DNA from: Thermoactinospora rubra
GTDB taxonomy: Bacteria; Actinomycetota; Actinomycetes; Streptosporangiales; Streptosporangiaceae
Direction: 5' to 3'
Assembly: GCF_002093975.1 (NCBI RefSeq)
Contig: NZ_KZ084334.1
Span: 64,158-128,157, forward strand
DNA length: 64,000 bases
Positions 16,106 through 25,509 of the stretch are shown here, piece by piece. The notes below the pieces were generated by a model that was not told where the DNA came from, ran no database searches, and saw only the letters and a list, made by a program, of their open reading frames with translations. The position numbers and the translations under genes were made by a program. The first letter of the stretch is position 1, and every line of letters starts with the position of its first letter.

Positions 16106-16888
16106 TCAGGCCGCGGCGATGAGATAGCGGAAGACGTTCCGCTGGCGGCACCGCCCGTCGGGCTCCACGCCGGGAGCGAGCGCGCCGCGTATGGCCTCGG
16201 CGACGGCGTCCGGCCCGGCCTGCTCGATGGCCCGGCGCGCCGGTCCGGACGACAGGTGCGCCCTGACGGCGGTGTCCAGGTCGGGGTGGTCGAACGTCAT
16301 CGGCGCCTCGCCCGCGTCCTGCGGGTTCAGGCCCGCGGCGCGGACCAGCTCCTCCAGCGCGCCCGGGGCGCTCAGGGCGAACGGGCCGGGGGCGCCGGGC
16401 GGCGGGGGCGGGAGCAGCGCGCCGATCGCGGCGAGCACGACCCTGGTCTCGCACCGCTCCGCCGGCCCCCACGTCACGACGGCGACGGGCGCGCCCGGCA
16501 CGGCCACGCGGCGCAGCTCGCGCAGCGCCGCCACGGGGTCGGCGGCGTACTGCACGGCGTTGAAGGAGGTGACCGCGTCGAACGAGTGGCCGGGGTACGG
16601 CAGCCGCTCCAGATCGCCTTCCCGCAGGTCGGCGTGGGGGAGGCGGCGGCGGGCGACGGCCAGCAGGCCGGCGGCGGCGTCGAGCCCGGCGACCACGGCG
16701 CCCCGCCTGCGCGCGAGCTGAAGGGCCAGCCCGGCGCCGCAGCCCGCGTCCAGCAGGCGGGTGCCGTCCCCGACGCGGATGGCGTCGAACACGGCCTCGT
16801 ACACCGGCGTCATCGCCGGCTCCGCCAGCTGCGACCAGTCCTCGGTCGCCGCGCCCCACAGCCTTCCCTGAAGTACCGCCGAGCTCAT
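16106..16888 (-). CDS. SAM-dependent methyltransferase (class I)
   Basis: 260 residues from the ATG at 16888, preceded by AAGGAG. Motif I is LLDAGCGAGLALQLA (about 45-60), followed by GLDAA, an acidic post-I strand, and FDAVTSFNAVQYAADP as motif IV. This is the UbiE/type-11 group, which methylates small molecules. The start overlaps the stop of the upstream flavoprotein gene by 4 bases, so the two were translated as a pair; that partner is now deleted internally. Substrate unknown. Confidence 0.8.
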   Translation of the reverse strand: MSSAVLQGRLWGAATEDWSQLAEPAMTPVYEAVFDAIRVGDGTRLLDAGCGAGLALQLARRRGAVVAGLDAAAGLLAVARRRLPHADLREGDLERLPYPGHSFDAVTSFNAVQYAADPVAALRELRRVAVPGAPVAVVTWGPAERCETRVVLAAIGALLPPPPPGAPGPFALSAPGALEELVRAAGLNPQDAGEAPMTFDHPDLDTAVRAHLSSGPARRAIEQAGPDAVAEAIRGALAPGVEPDGRCRQRNVFRYLIAAA

Positions 16889-17553
16889 GTGTCCGCTCCT
16901 TCCATGCTCAGGCCGAGGATGCGCGCGATGTTCGCGGGATCGAAGAACTCGGCCGGGGACAGGGTTTCGGCGATGACGCCGGCGAAGGCGTCCATCGCCT
17001 CCGGATCGCCGCTCACGGCGGCCAGCAGCCGCTGCACCTCGGCCGGCGGCGGCGCCGGCGTGGCCAGCTGGGCGGTGAACTCGTAGACGGGCATGGCGCG
17101 CTCCGTCACGCTCGCGCCCCCGGCCCCATGGCCGCGGACGCCGGTCACGGCTCCGTCCTCGGCGAGCACGTCCTCGACGGTGAAGCGCTCGCGGACCTCC
17201 GCGCCGCTCGCCGCCGCGCCGTCCACCAGGATCTTGTCGAGCAGGGTCCGCCGCGGCGCGTAGGCGGTCGAGACGCCGTCGTGCGCGTGTGGCGTGCCGG
17301 CGATCGTGAAGGGGCCGAAGTCGAAGGAGTACCGCCGAAGCGGCGGGCACCCCGTCGCCGTCACCCGGTCGAGCAGGCCCCAGCGGGCCGGCGCGGCGAC
17401 GCCCGGCGGATGGATCACATGGGTCGGCAGCGTGTCGTTCGGGAAGCTCGCCCGGTCGGCGAGCAGGACCCGGTATCCCCGGCGGGCCGGCAGCATCGCG
17501 GTCGGAGCGCCGGGGCATCGCGCGCCGACGACGATCGCGTCGTATGGAGTCAT
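16885..17553 (-). pseudogene. FAD-dependent oxidoreductase with a large in-frame internal deletion
   Basis: 222 residues against about 400 for the family. The N-terminal part is intact (YDAIVVGARCPGAPTAML, HVIHPPGVAAPARWG, STAYAPRRTLLDKILVDG) up to GGASVTERA; it then jumps directly to the normal C-terminal end (MPVYEFTAQLAT, TLSPAEFFDPANIARILG) near 17094. The missing middle holds the second FAD motif (GD motif) and the substrate domain, so FAD binding should fail. The frame is still open and the ATGA coupling to the methyltransferase is kept. The ATG at 17553 has GGGGTGGG upstream. Two direct GACGTCCG copies (17579-17586, 17591-17598) lie in the promoter region. It may persist only to feed translation downstream. 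Confidence 0.75.
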
Positions 17554-17647
17554 CGGCCCACCCCGCACCCGTTGATGTGACGTCCGTTGCGACGTCCGAT
17601 GTGACCAGGCTCGCGCGGCGGCGGTGCGGCGGGATCGGGGAACTCCC

Positions 17648-19303
17648 CTATTGCGCGCCTGGTTCGGCGCGCGCCGCGTACGCCGCGGCCTCCGCCCGGC
17701 TGCGCAGGCCCAGCTTGGCCAAGATGTTGCCCACGTGGTGCTCGACGGTCTTGCGGCTGATGAACAGGCGCTCGGAGATCTCGGGGTTGGACAGGCCGTG
17801 CCCGAGCAGCTCCAGCACCTCGGCCTCGCGCCGGGTCAGCGCCTCGCCGCCCTTGCGCGGCGCCGCCGTACGGACGCCCAGGGACCTCAGCAGGGCGGCG
17901 GCGGCGTCGGCGTCCCGTACGGCCCGCAGCCGGTCGAAGGCGTCCAGCGCCGCCCTGCCCTCGGCCAGGGCCACCTCGGGCCGCCGGGCGGCCAGCGCGC
18001 GGGCCAGCTCCAGCCGCGACCGGGCCACCTCCACGGGCATCCGCGCCCGGGCGAACGCGGCCAGCGCTTCGCGCAGGCAGGTCTGCGGGTCCCCGGCGCC
18101 CGTCGCCAGGCACACCCGGCCGCGGGCCAGGGCGGCCACCGCGGTCAGGTAGTGGCTGGGATGGCGTCTCGCGCACGCCGCCAGCTCCTCGGCGGCCGAC
18201 TCGGCCTGCTCGACCTCCCCTGCCGTCAGGTGGGCCTCGACGAGCAGGGCCAGCAGCGGCGCCGCCTCCGTGCCGTGCCGGTCGACCTGGTGCAGGGCGC
18301 GTTCGGCGAGGTCGACGGCGAGCACGGGCCTGCCCTGCGCCAGGCGCACCGCCGCCAGCGACCGCGCGACCTCGATGTCGGCCTCGGGGTCGGCGTCCTG
18401 GAGGAGCTGCTCGGCCTCCTCGAAGCGGCCCTGCCGTACCCTAAGATCGGCCAGCCGGGCCAGCGCCCCTGCCCGCAGCATGGAGCGCCGGCCCAGGCCC
18501 CACAGGCGGACGGCCTCGGTCAGCGCCACGTCGGCCTCGCTCCAGCGGCCGGCCTCGATGAGCACGCCGCCGTAGTGAGTACGGCAGTAGGCGGTGACGG
18601 AGGGCAGGTTGCGGCGCCGGGCGATCTCCTCGCCGATGCGGCTCCACTGCTCGGCGCGCGTGACGTCGCGCGCCCTCTCGCAGGCGGAGAAGAGCTGGCA
18701 GAAGATCTCCTCCAGGAAGAAGAAGTCGTCGACCTCGTCCCCCGCGACCGCCGCGAGCGCCTCGTCCAGCAGCGCCATGCCCTCCTCGACCCGATCGCCG
18801 TGCACGAGGCTGGCGCCCAGGTAGCCCAGCGTCACGATCTCCAGGTCGGTGTCGCCGCACCGGCGCGCCACGGCGAGCGCCTCGCGGAAGCGGTCGTCCT
18901 TGCGTGCCCTGTCGCTTTCGACCATCCCGGCGTTGAGCGCGACCCATCCCCTCTCCGAGGACGCCTCCCCCTGGCCGAGAAGCGTCCGGGCGCGCGCCAG
19001 CCAGCCGTTGCAGACCGCCCGATCGCCCATGACCGACAGGTACACGCACGACAGCATCCGGGCGACCCGGATCGCGCCGGCGTCGTCGCCGGTGGCCCGG
19101 TACAGGGCGTACGCCCGCTCCCAGCCCTCGATCGCCCCGGGGAAGTCCAGCTCCAGATAGCAGGCGCGGGCCAGCCCCTCGGCCACCTCCGCGCACGGCG
19201 CATCGGCGGCGGCGCGCTCCAGTGCCCGCCGCGCGCGGGCGGCGTCTCCGCTGCGCAGCGCGGCCCGGCCTTCGGCGATCAGCTCGCCCACCGAGACGGT
19301 CAC
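17648..19303 (-). CDS. LuxR-family regulator with TPR-like sensor region
   Basis: About 551 residues from GTG 19303. Helical TPR-type repeats fill residues 1-480 (for example GDAARARRALERAAADAPC, VALTEAVRLWGLG), and the C-terminus has a LuxR/GerE helix-turn-helix (LTRREAEVLELLGHGLSN, then SRKTVEHHVGNILAKLGL). No ATPase P-loop is visible, so it is shorter than LAL regulators. The start is uncertain: the chosen GTG is directly preceded by GGAAGG and by TATAAC placed for a leaderless transcript. It is divergent from the S33 peptidase gene, a possible target. Confidence 0.8.
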   Translation of the reverse strand: MTVSVGELIAEGRAALRSGDAARARRALERAAADAPCAEVAEGLARACYLELDFPGAIEGWERAYALYRATGDDAGAIRVARMLSCVYLSVMGDRAVCNGWLARARTLLGQGEASSERGWVALNAGMVESDRARKDDRFREALAVARRCGDTDLEIVTLGYLGASLVHGDRVEEGMALLDEALAAVAGDEVDDFFFLEEIFCQLFSACERARDVTRAEQWSRIGEEIARRRNLPSVTAYCRTHYGGVLIEAGRWSEADVALTEAVRLWGLGRRSMLRAGALARLADLRVRQGRFEEAEQLLQDADPEADIEVARSLAAVRLAQGRPVLAVDLAERALHQVDRHGTEAAPLLALLVEAHLTAGEVEQAESAAEELAACARRHPSHYLTAVAALARGRVCLATGAGDPQTCLREALAAFARARMPVEVARSRLELARALAARRPEVALAEGRAALDAFDRLRAVRDADAAAALLRSLGVRTAAPRKGGEALTRREAEVLELLGHGLSNPEISERLFISRKTVEHHVGNILAKLGLRSRAEAAAYAARAEPGAQ

Positions 19304-19309
19304 CCTTCC

Positions 19310-19337
19310 GTTATACGTGGTCACGCAGGTGAGGCAA
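19310..19337 (-). promoter_or_regulatory. Candidate leaderless promoter of the LuxR gene
   Basis: Minus-strand TTGCCT (19337-19332), 16-base spacer, TATAAC (19315-19310). The -10 box ends 6 bases before the GTG, so transcription may start at the start codon. Confidence 0.45.
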
Positions 19338-19478
19338 TGTCGAAGTGATGACGTCGTTCCCGCTGATCGCCTCGAGAAATGTCCCAATCGCGCCCCGCGC
19401 GCCCGATCGACCGGGCATGATCAAGATCGGCCGGTGTCGCACACGGCACCCGGCCGGCTGACCGACGATTGGAGCACC

Positions 19479-21074
19479 GTGCGAAGAAGATCTTCTCTGC
19501 TCGCCGTCGCCTTCGCGATGCTGGCGGCACTGTTACCCGCCTCGGCGGCCGGCGCGGCCACCGCGGGCGCGACCCCGGCGCCCGCCGGGACGGGCGGCAT
19601 CGCCTGGGCGCCCTGCGCGGAGGAGCCCGCCGCCGAGTGCGGCACGCTGGCCGTTCCGATCGACTGGTCCGATCCGGACGGGCCCACCGTCGACCTGGCC
19701 GTCGCCCGCCGCAAGGCCACCGACCCGGCGGCCCGCGTCGGATCCCTGGTGATCAACCCGGGCGGCCCGGGCGGGTCGGGCGTGGAGGCCGTCTACGGCG
19801 CCCCCGGCTTCTTCACCGAGGAGATCCAGCGGCACTTCGACATCGTGGGCTTCGACCCCAGGGGCGTGGGCCGCAGCCACCCGGTGATCTGCTCGGCGTC
19901 GGTGTTCAACCAGATGCCCTACGCCGTCATGTCGAGCCGGGCCGACTTCGCCAGGTGGACCGCCTACGTCAAGCGGCTGCACGCCGACTGCCGGGCCCGC
20001 ACCGGGCCCCTGTACGACCACGTCGACTCGCGCAACGTCGCGCGTGACGTGGACGCCCTCCGCGCCGCCCTCGGCGAGGAGAAGCTCACCTACTACGGGA
20101 TCTCGTACGGCACGCTGATCGGCCAGATGTACGCCGAGCTGTTCCCGCACCGGATCCGGGCCATGGCCCTGGACAGCAACATGGACCACAGCCTCGGCGT
20201 CAAGCGGTTCCTCGACACCGAGGCCGCCGCCGTCGAGGACGCCTTCGACCAGTTCGTCGGCTGGTGCGATCAAGAACCCGATTGTGCCCTGCACGGGCAG
20301 GACGTGCGGGCGGTGTGGAAGCGGGTGCTGGCCAAGGCGCGCGACGGCAAGCTGTACTGGCCGGGCGTCACCGACCGCCCGATGACCGAACTGCAGGTGC
20401 TGTGGAACGGCGTGCTGGGCACCGAAGGGCCCGCCTGGCAGCTGCTGAGCGAGATAATCCGTGCCCTGGACGGCGGGCCGCCGCCGTCGTGGGTGCCCCC
20501 GCTGCCCGGCCGCCAGCCCGTGACGGGGGATGTCGCGCACCTGCCGACCGTGATCCTCTGCCAGGACTACAACCTGCGGGTGCACAGTTATGGGCACTAC
20601 GCCGCGCTGCTGCGCAGCTCCGCCCGCCTGGCCCCGGACATGCGGTTCAACCCGATGCCGATCGAGGACCTGCCCATCTGCCTCAACCACCCCACCGCCA
20701 ACCCCCAGCACCGGCTGCGCTACACGGGCAGCGCCCCGATCCTGCTGGGCAGCTCGCTGCACGACCCCTCCACCCCGTACGGCTGGTCCGTCAACGTGGC
20801 CCGCCAGCTCGGCCCCAAGGCGGTGCTGCTCACCTACGAGGGCTGGGGGCACCGCATCTACGGCAAGGACAGGTGCAGCACCGAGCCCATCGACAAGTAC
20901 CTGATCTCGCTGGTCGTGCCCCCGCACGGCTTCCGCTGTCCCGTGGGCGGGCTCCAGGCCACGGCCAAGCGGCAGCGTGAGACGTGGCCGTCGGACGGCC
21001 TGCCCTGGGCCGGTCCGGCCGGGACGCCGTTCCGGCTTCCGCCGGGACCGGCTCCCGCCGGAACGTCAGGCTGA
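19479..21074 (+). CDS. Secreted S33 peptidase (tripeptidyl aminopeptidase-like alpha/beta hydrolase)
   Basis: 531 residues from GTG 19479, with GGAG four bases upstream and a signal peptide starting immediately (VRRRSSLLAVAFAMLAALLP). The oxyanion region LVINPGGPGGSG and DIVGFDPRGVGRS are typical of actinomycete secreted tripeptidyl aminopeptidases. The catalytic triad is visible: Ser209 in GISYG, Asp429 in SSLHDPSTP and His458 in GWGHRIYG. Such enzymes trim tripeptides or release amino acids from extracellular peptides. A large hairpin terminator follows. Confidence 0.85.
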   Translation: MRRRSSLLAVAFAMLAALLPASAAGAATAGATPAPAGTGGIAWAPCAEEPAAECGTLAVPIDWSDPDGPTVDLAVARRKATDPAARVGSLVINPGGPGGSGVEAVYGAPGFFTEEIQRHFDIVGFDPRGVGRSHPVICSASVFNQMPYAVMSSRADFARWTAYVKRLHADCRARTGPLYDHVDSRNVARDVDALRAALGEEKLTYYGISYGTLIGQMYAELFPHRIRAMALDSNMDHSLGVKRFLDTEAAAVEDAFDQFVGWCDQEPDCALHGQDVRAVWKRVLAKARDGKLYWPGVTDRPMTELQVLWNGVLGTEGPAWQLLSEIIRALDGGPPPSWVPPLPGRQPVTGDVAHLPTVILCQDYNLRVHSYGHYAALLRSSARLAPDMRFNPMPIEDLPICLNHPTANPQHRLRYTGSAPILLGSSLHDPSTPYGWSVNVARQLGPKAVLLTYEGWGHRIYGKDRCSTEPIDKYLISLVVPPHGFRCPVGGLQATAKRQRETWPSDGLPWAGPAGTPFRLPPGPAPAGTSG

Positions 21075-21099
21075 GCTTCGACCGGGTTTGCTCGCGCCC

Positions 21100-21141
21100 G
21101 CGGCGCCGCCCTGGCCGGGCACGAGGCCGGGGCGGCGCCGC
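21100..21141 (+). terminator. Terminator after the S33 peptidase
   Basis: 12-bp arms GCGGCGCCGCCC/GGGCGGCGCCGC, a single mismatch, then four further pairs around an 8-base loop; begins 26 bases after the stop. Confidence 0.7.
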
Positions 21142-21155
21142 GTGGGAGGGGTCGT

Positions 21156-21362
21156 GCTCATCCCCGGGCCGCAGACGCCGGTGACCTCGCCCGCCTGTTC
21201 CGCCGCCCGAGGCCGGGCTGGCTCCGGGTGGCCGGGCGGCTGCTGGTCCCCTGCGGGCTTCTCGGGACGCTCACGGGCTTGTGGATGACGGTGTTCTACA
21301 CGCCCCCGAGGGGGACGGCGCTCTCCTGGCCGGGTTCCGGCTCGTCTTCGGCGTCGCCATCC
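21156..21362 (+). pseudogene. Frameshifted fragment of a DUF2306-like membrane protein
   Basis: One frame reads RPRPGWLRVAGRLLVPCGLL and GTLTGLWMTVFYTP to about 21300; the sense then continues in another frame as PEGDGALLAGFRLVFGVA. Together this matches the middle of DUF2306-type four-helix membrane proteins, with a frameshift and without start or C-terminal half. Confidence 0.5.
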
Positions 21363-21467
21363 CCCGCGCGGCGGCCCCGGGGGACGGGGCTCGGTCCACA
21401 CGGAGCGAAGCAGGCCGTACACCAGCCCATCGTAGCCGGGAACCGGTGCCGCCCCGCCGGCCTCACC

Positions 21468-21740
21468 CTACGGCACGAGGACCTCGTCCCACTCGAGGAT
21501 GCGCCACGCGCGCATGATGCCGTTGGCGACGAAGGGATCGCGCCTGACGAAGTCCTCCGCCGCCTGCCGGGTCGCGAAGACCGACATGGAGCCCTCCTTC
21601 TGCGGGTCGCCGAAGGTGCCGACCATCAAAAGCTCGCCGCGGGCATGAAACTCTCCCAGGAGCGCCTGGTGGGCCTCCAGGTGCGGGACCGCCCTGGTCA
21701 GCACGTCATCGGCCGGCTCGTAGAACAGGACGTACTTCAC
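21468..21740 (-). CDS. YCII-domain protein
   Basis: 90 residues from GTG 21740, with GAGGAGG upstream. The whole protein is a YCII/YciI dimeric ferredoxin-like domain (KYVLFYEPADDV, HLEAHQALLGEFHARGELL, EGSMSVFATRQAAEDFVRRD, WEVL-like end WDEVLVP). Some members act on small chlorinated or lactone substrates, most are unassigned. Monocistronic on the minus strand, next to a decayed membrane gene. Confidence 0.8.
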   Translation of the reverse strand: MKYVLFYEPADDVLTRAVPHLEAHQALLGEFHARGELLMVGTFGDPQKEGSMSVFATRQAAEDFVRRDPFVANGIMRAWRILEWDEVLVP

Positions 21741-21837
21741 GTGGCCTCCTCGATCGCCTCTCAAGCGGGTGCGGCCACCATGATCCGCTTCCGGCCCGTG
21801 CGTTCCGGAGGCCCGGATCGCACACGGCGGCCTGCCC

Positions 21838-22848
21838 CTAACGCTCGAAACGGCGCACGGGGGCCGGAGCGCAGGAGGCCACGTTCCAGAGGGAGTGATC
21901 CAGCGCCAGGTCGGCCACCACGATGGGCGCCCCGAACGCCCGCTGCGCGCGTGCGGCCCTGGCACGCCAGGAAGGGCCTAGACGGCTCAGGAGGGCATGC
22001 GGGTCGCGCGGCACCACCACGAGGTACCACGCCGGGACCGGCCGCCGGACGACGCTCAGCAGGGTGAGGGCCCGGCAGGGCACGAGCCTCAGCTCGGCGA
22101 CCTCCGGCCAGGCGAGCTGGACGCCGCCGAGCACCCGCATGCCGTCCTCGTCCAGGACCAGGACCGGCTCTCGCGAGCGCGGCGTGATCGTGACCAGCGC
22201 GTTGACGGCCCCGAGCGCGAGCGCGCAGCTCACCAGCTTCAGCAGCGTCACAAGCACTGGCCCTCCGCCCACCCGGCCGGCGGCCGTCCACACCAGCGCC
22301 GCTCCGGCCGCCGACGCCGTGGCCGCTGCGAGATGGATCGCCAGGCCACGCCCGCGGTACCGGACCGTGACCGTTCGTCCGGGTGCGAGGCTTCCCACGC
22401 CGGCCGGCCCCAGCGCCACCAGGGCGTTGGCCAGCTCCATGCGTCCCAGCACGAGCATGCGGGGCAGGTACATCACCCCCTTGGCCACCAACGCGACCAA
22501 CATCACCAGGCTCGCCAGGACGGCGATCAAGAGCAGCAAGGCGAACGTGAGCCATGCCGCGATCTCCAGCGCGCCGAGTGCGTCGAAGTCCAGGGACGGC
22601 AGCGGCATCACGGCGGCCAGCACGACTATGGGCACCGGCGCCACCACCAGCCAGCTGACCGGTATCCACGCTCGGTCGAGCACGCTGCCGGCGTAGCGGG
22701 CGGCGACGGCCGCGATGCCGGGGTCGGGATGCCCGCGCAGGCGCAAGCCGGCCACCAGCAACCGCCGGCGGGTGCGCCGGTCCAGCCGCCGCCACCGGCG
22801 GCGTGCCTCCCGATGGTCCTGCCGGCCGATCGTCGTCGTCATCATCAT
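21838..22848 (-). CDS. Integral membrane protein of unknown function
   Basis: 336 residues. An Arg-rich N-terminus (REARRRWRRLDRRTRRRLL) is followed by two strong hydrophobic helices (about 63-80 and 90-120), two more near 170-215, and a soluble C-terminal region with a PH-like pattern (VLVLDEDGMRVLGGVQLAWP, AWYLVVVPRDPHALL). No family recognised. ATG 22848 overlaps the stop of the upstream gene by 4 bases, so it is the last member of a three-gene operon with a membrane protein and a response-regulator-like gene. Confidence 0.65.
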   Translation of the reverse strand: MMMTTTIGRQDHREARRRWRRLDRRTRRRLLVAGLRLRGHPDPGIAAVAARYAGSVLDRAWIPVSWLVVAPVPIVVLAAVMPLPSLDFDALGALEIAAWLTFALLLLIAVLASLVMLVALVAKGVMYLPRMLVLGRMELANALVALGPAGVGSLAPGRTVTVRYRGRGLAIHLAAATASAAGAALVWTAAGRVGGGPVLVTLLKLVSCALALGAVNALVTITPRSREPVLVLDEDGMRVLGGVQLAWPEVAELRLVPCRALTLLSVVRRPVPAWYLVVVPRDPHALLSRLGPSWRARAARAQRAFGAPIVVADLALDHSLWNVASCAPAPVRRFER

Positions 22849-24596
22849 TCCCTCTCCTCACAGACGTCCTCACAGATGGGCATGCCGCCACGCATGCGTG
22901 CCAGGCGATCGCCGACTTCGGCCAGCCGGCGCTCCACCTCGGCGGCGACAGCGGGCGCAAGGCGGTCGCGAACCGTCATGAACCGCTCCCAGACGGCGAC
23001 CGCCTCGGCGGTGGCCAGGTCCAGCACCAGCCGCCGCCCCCGCTGGAAGGCCTCGTCCACCACGGCCCGGCGGTCCCGGGCCAGAGCCGACGCGAGCGCC
23101 GCGGCGTCCTGGTCCATCGCGTCCCGCAGACCGCCGGCGGCCAGGACGGCCATGGCCGGCCACACCGGGAAGGCCGCCGGGAGACCCGGCGACACCTGCG
23201 GCGGCAGCAGCGCGAAGCCGGCGCCGAGCACCGCGGCGGTGCCGAGCAGCAGCGCCGCGCGACGGCCGGGCGGCAGGTCACGCCAGTGCAGCGCCAGCAG
23301 CGGCCCGAACCACAGCAGGAACAGCTCGAACGGCAGCCGCGCGACCCCCGACGTCTCGGTGTTGACCATGCCCGCCGTCGAGGCGATCGCGTCCACCGCG
23401 CCCAGAGCCAGCCCGGCGGTCACGAGCGCGGCCGGCGGGCGGGTACGGCGGTGCGCCCACCAGGCCGCCCCCACCTCCAGCGCCGCGACCGGCACGGTCA
23501 CGGCCGGCGGCACCGCCTCGAAGCTGGGCAGCGAGTGGCACAGCGCCCCGGCGGCGGCCAGCAGGAACGCGATCGGCCCGAGGTCCGGCAGCCGGACCGG
23601 CGCCGCCGCGTCGGCGGGCACCACCAGGGGTGTCCCGTTCAGCAGCAGCCGCTGCTCGCCGCCGACGGGCCGGGGCTCCGGCACGTCGACCACGACCACG
23701 CCGGAGGGCGAGGCGGCATCCAGGAGGCGTTCCAGCGCGGTCACCTGGGCGGTGGTGAGCAGCAGCGTCCCCGCGCCGGGGGACGGGCGCAGGTCGGCGT
23801 CGGCGGCCAGCCAGGGGCTGCGCGCGTTGTGGACGCGCTGCCAGCGCAGGAGCGCGGTGCCCAGGTAGGTGGCCTGCCGGGAGCAGGATTCCGCAAGCGC
23901 GGCCTTCCACGCGGGCAGCGGCGAGGGAACCGCCGCCCGCCCGGGGACGGCCAGCAGCGGCGCGGTCCTGGCCAGCACGTCCACGACCGAGTCGGCACCC
24001 ATGGCGACGCTGTTCTGCCCGGCCAGCTCCGCCGTACCGGCCTCGGCCGCGACGCGCGCGCGGGCCAGGCGCTCCAGTACGGCCAGCCGGGCGGCGAGGT
24101 AGCGGGCGGCGGCGAGCCCGGCCCCGGCGGTGGCGACCGGCCACAGCACCGGCGCCGGTCCCGGCGGGCGTCCGGCGGCGAGCAGAAGCGCCGCGATCGC
24201 CGCGCCGACGAGCAGCGGCAGCAGGAGCGCCGGGCGCCCGCGCCGCAGGCCCGCCTCCAGCGCCAGCGGGGCGGTGATCAGCACCGCCGCGTCGTAGGGG
24301 AACCCGACGACGAGCGACCAGGCGGCGGCGTCCGCGACGTCGGCCACGGCGCGCGGCCACAGGCGCGCCCTCCCGGAGCGGCGCAGCCGGCGGGCGACCA
24401 GCACGTCGTAGGCGGCGCAGCCCGCGAGCGCCGGCCCCGCGAGCTGCCAGGGCGTGGACGGCTCGGCCGCCAGGACGGCGGCCACGCCGAACCGGACGCA
24501 CAGCCGTCCCCACAGCACGTACCGGTGGCGCAGCCGGTGAACGGCGTGCCCCATGGCCTCGGCCAGGGCGCCGGGAGCCGCCGCGGGCTCACGCAT
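22845..24596 (-). CDS. Large polytopic membrane protein, possible sensor partner
   Basis: 583 residues. About four helices lie in the first 165 residues, a soluble segment spans about 170-320, further helices occupy 335-490, and a C-terminal helical region (495-575) ends MPICEDVCEERE. I see no histidine-kinase H-box or ATP-binding G-boxes. It overlaps the response-regulator-like gene by 8 bases and the next membrane gene by 4, so the three are co-translated. The arrangement suggests a membrane input unit, but function is unknown. Confidence 0.6.
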   Translation of the reverse strand: MREPAAAPGALAEAMGHAVHRLRHRYVLWGRLCVRFGVAAVLAAEPSTPWQLAGPALAGCAAYDVLVARRLRRSGRARLWPRAVADVADAAAWSLVVGFPYDAAVLITAPLALEAGLRRGRPALLLPLLVGAAIAALLLAAGRPPGPAPVLWPVATAGAGLAAARYLAARLAVLERLARARVAAEAGTAELAGQNSVAMGADSVVDVLARTAPLLAVPGRAAVPSPLPAWKAALAESCSRQATYLGTALLRWQRVHNARSPWLAADADLRPSPGAGTLLLTTAQVTALERLLDAASPSGVVVVDVPEPRPVGGEQRLLLNGTPLVVPADAAAPVRLPDLGPIAFLLAAAGALCHSLPSFEAVPPAVTVPVAALEVGAAWWAHRRTRPPAALVTAGLALGAVDAIASTAGMVNTETSGVARLPFELFLLWFGPLLALHWRDLPPGRRAALLLGTAAVLGAGFALLPPQVSPGLPAAFPVWPAMAVLAAGGLRDAMDQDAAALASALARDRRAVVDEAFQRGRRLVLDLATAEAVAVWERFMTVRDRLAPAVAAEVERRLAEVGDRLARMRGGMPICEDVCEERE

Positions 24597-25320
24597 CGGG
24601 CCGTCCCGGCTTCACGCGGGTGGCCCACGCCAGGAACCGGGCGATCTGCGTGACGGACGGCATGTCCTGCGGCCGGTCCGGAACCCGCCCGTCCCTGGTG
24701 ACCGGCGTGAGCCGGGCGTGGGCGTTGAAGTCGCGGCGCAGACGCAGCCACGCGCGGCTGCGTGGGCTGTCCCGGACGGCCAGCCGGTCGGGGATCCCGT
24801 GGTCGAGCGCGTAGGCGACCGCCCGGTTGACCGTGGAGACCCGGCTGACGCCGAGCCGGGCCATCGACTCGGGATCCACCGGCCCGGGTACGGCCGGCCG
24901 TACCGGATGCGCGGCCAGGACCGCCTCGTACAGGACGGCGACGTCGGCGAGCTGGGCGCGGTGGTAGAACAGGTCGGCGCGGGCCTCGCGCATCCGGCGG
25001 CGCAGCGCGTCGTCGAAGAAGTGGCCGGTCACCACCATGATCCGGGTCTGGCCCGCGGTCCGGTGGCGGCGGATGGCCTCCACGACGGCGACGCCCGGGA
25101 ACTGGTCGTCCCGGCGGCGCTCGTCGGCGGCGTCGACGATCGCGAGATCGACCTCGTGCGCCGACCACTCCTCCGCCCACTCCAGCGCCCGGCCATGGTC
25201 GAGCGCCGCCACCACCCGCACCCGCGGGTGGTCGGCCAGCAGGCTCGCCATGCCGCGCCTGCTGATGTCGTCGTCCTCCACCACCACGACCCGCCGTGGA
25301 CGGTCCGTTCGCTCGTGCAC
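24589..25320 (-). CDS. Response-regulator-like protein with atypical receiver domain
   Basis: 243 residues from GTG 25320 (GGGAGG about 9 bases upstream). A receiver-like domain starts RRVVVVEDDDISRRGMASLL, with the acidic pocket EDDD, the presumed phospho-acceptor in DLAIVDAADE and IMVVTGHFF as the Thr strand; a Lys switch residue is not obvious. The C-terminal region (about 150-243) is helical (SVTQIARFLAWATRVK) and is not a standard LuxR or winged-helix output. It resembles regulators of the actinomycete type coupled to membrane partners. Confidence 0.65.
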   Translation of the reverse strand: MHERTDRPRRVVVVEDDDISRRGMASLLADHPRVRVVAALDHGRALEWAEEWSAHEVDLAIVDAADERRRDDQFPGVAVVEAIRRHRTAGQTRIMVVTGHFFDDALRRRMREARADLFYHRAQLADVAVLYEAVLAAHPVRPAVPGPVDPESMARLGVSRVSTVNRAVAYALDHGIPDRLAVRDSPRSRAWLRLRRDFNAHARLTPVTRDGRVPDRPQDMPSVTQIARFLAWATRVKPGRPDA

Positions 25321-25509
25321 GCGCCATCGCCTCCCGAGAAGCGATGATCGCCGAACGGCGTGCCGTGATCGAGCGGAACCCGATCTTTCACCGGCCGATC
25401 GTGACGAGCGCGGTGGGGCGGCGGTCGGCATGGCCCCGCAGCGTAAGCCCGCCGGCCGCGCGATCACGATGATCGGAACGCGCACCCGCCGATCAGCCGG
25501 CGGGCGGGT

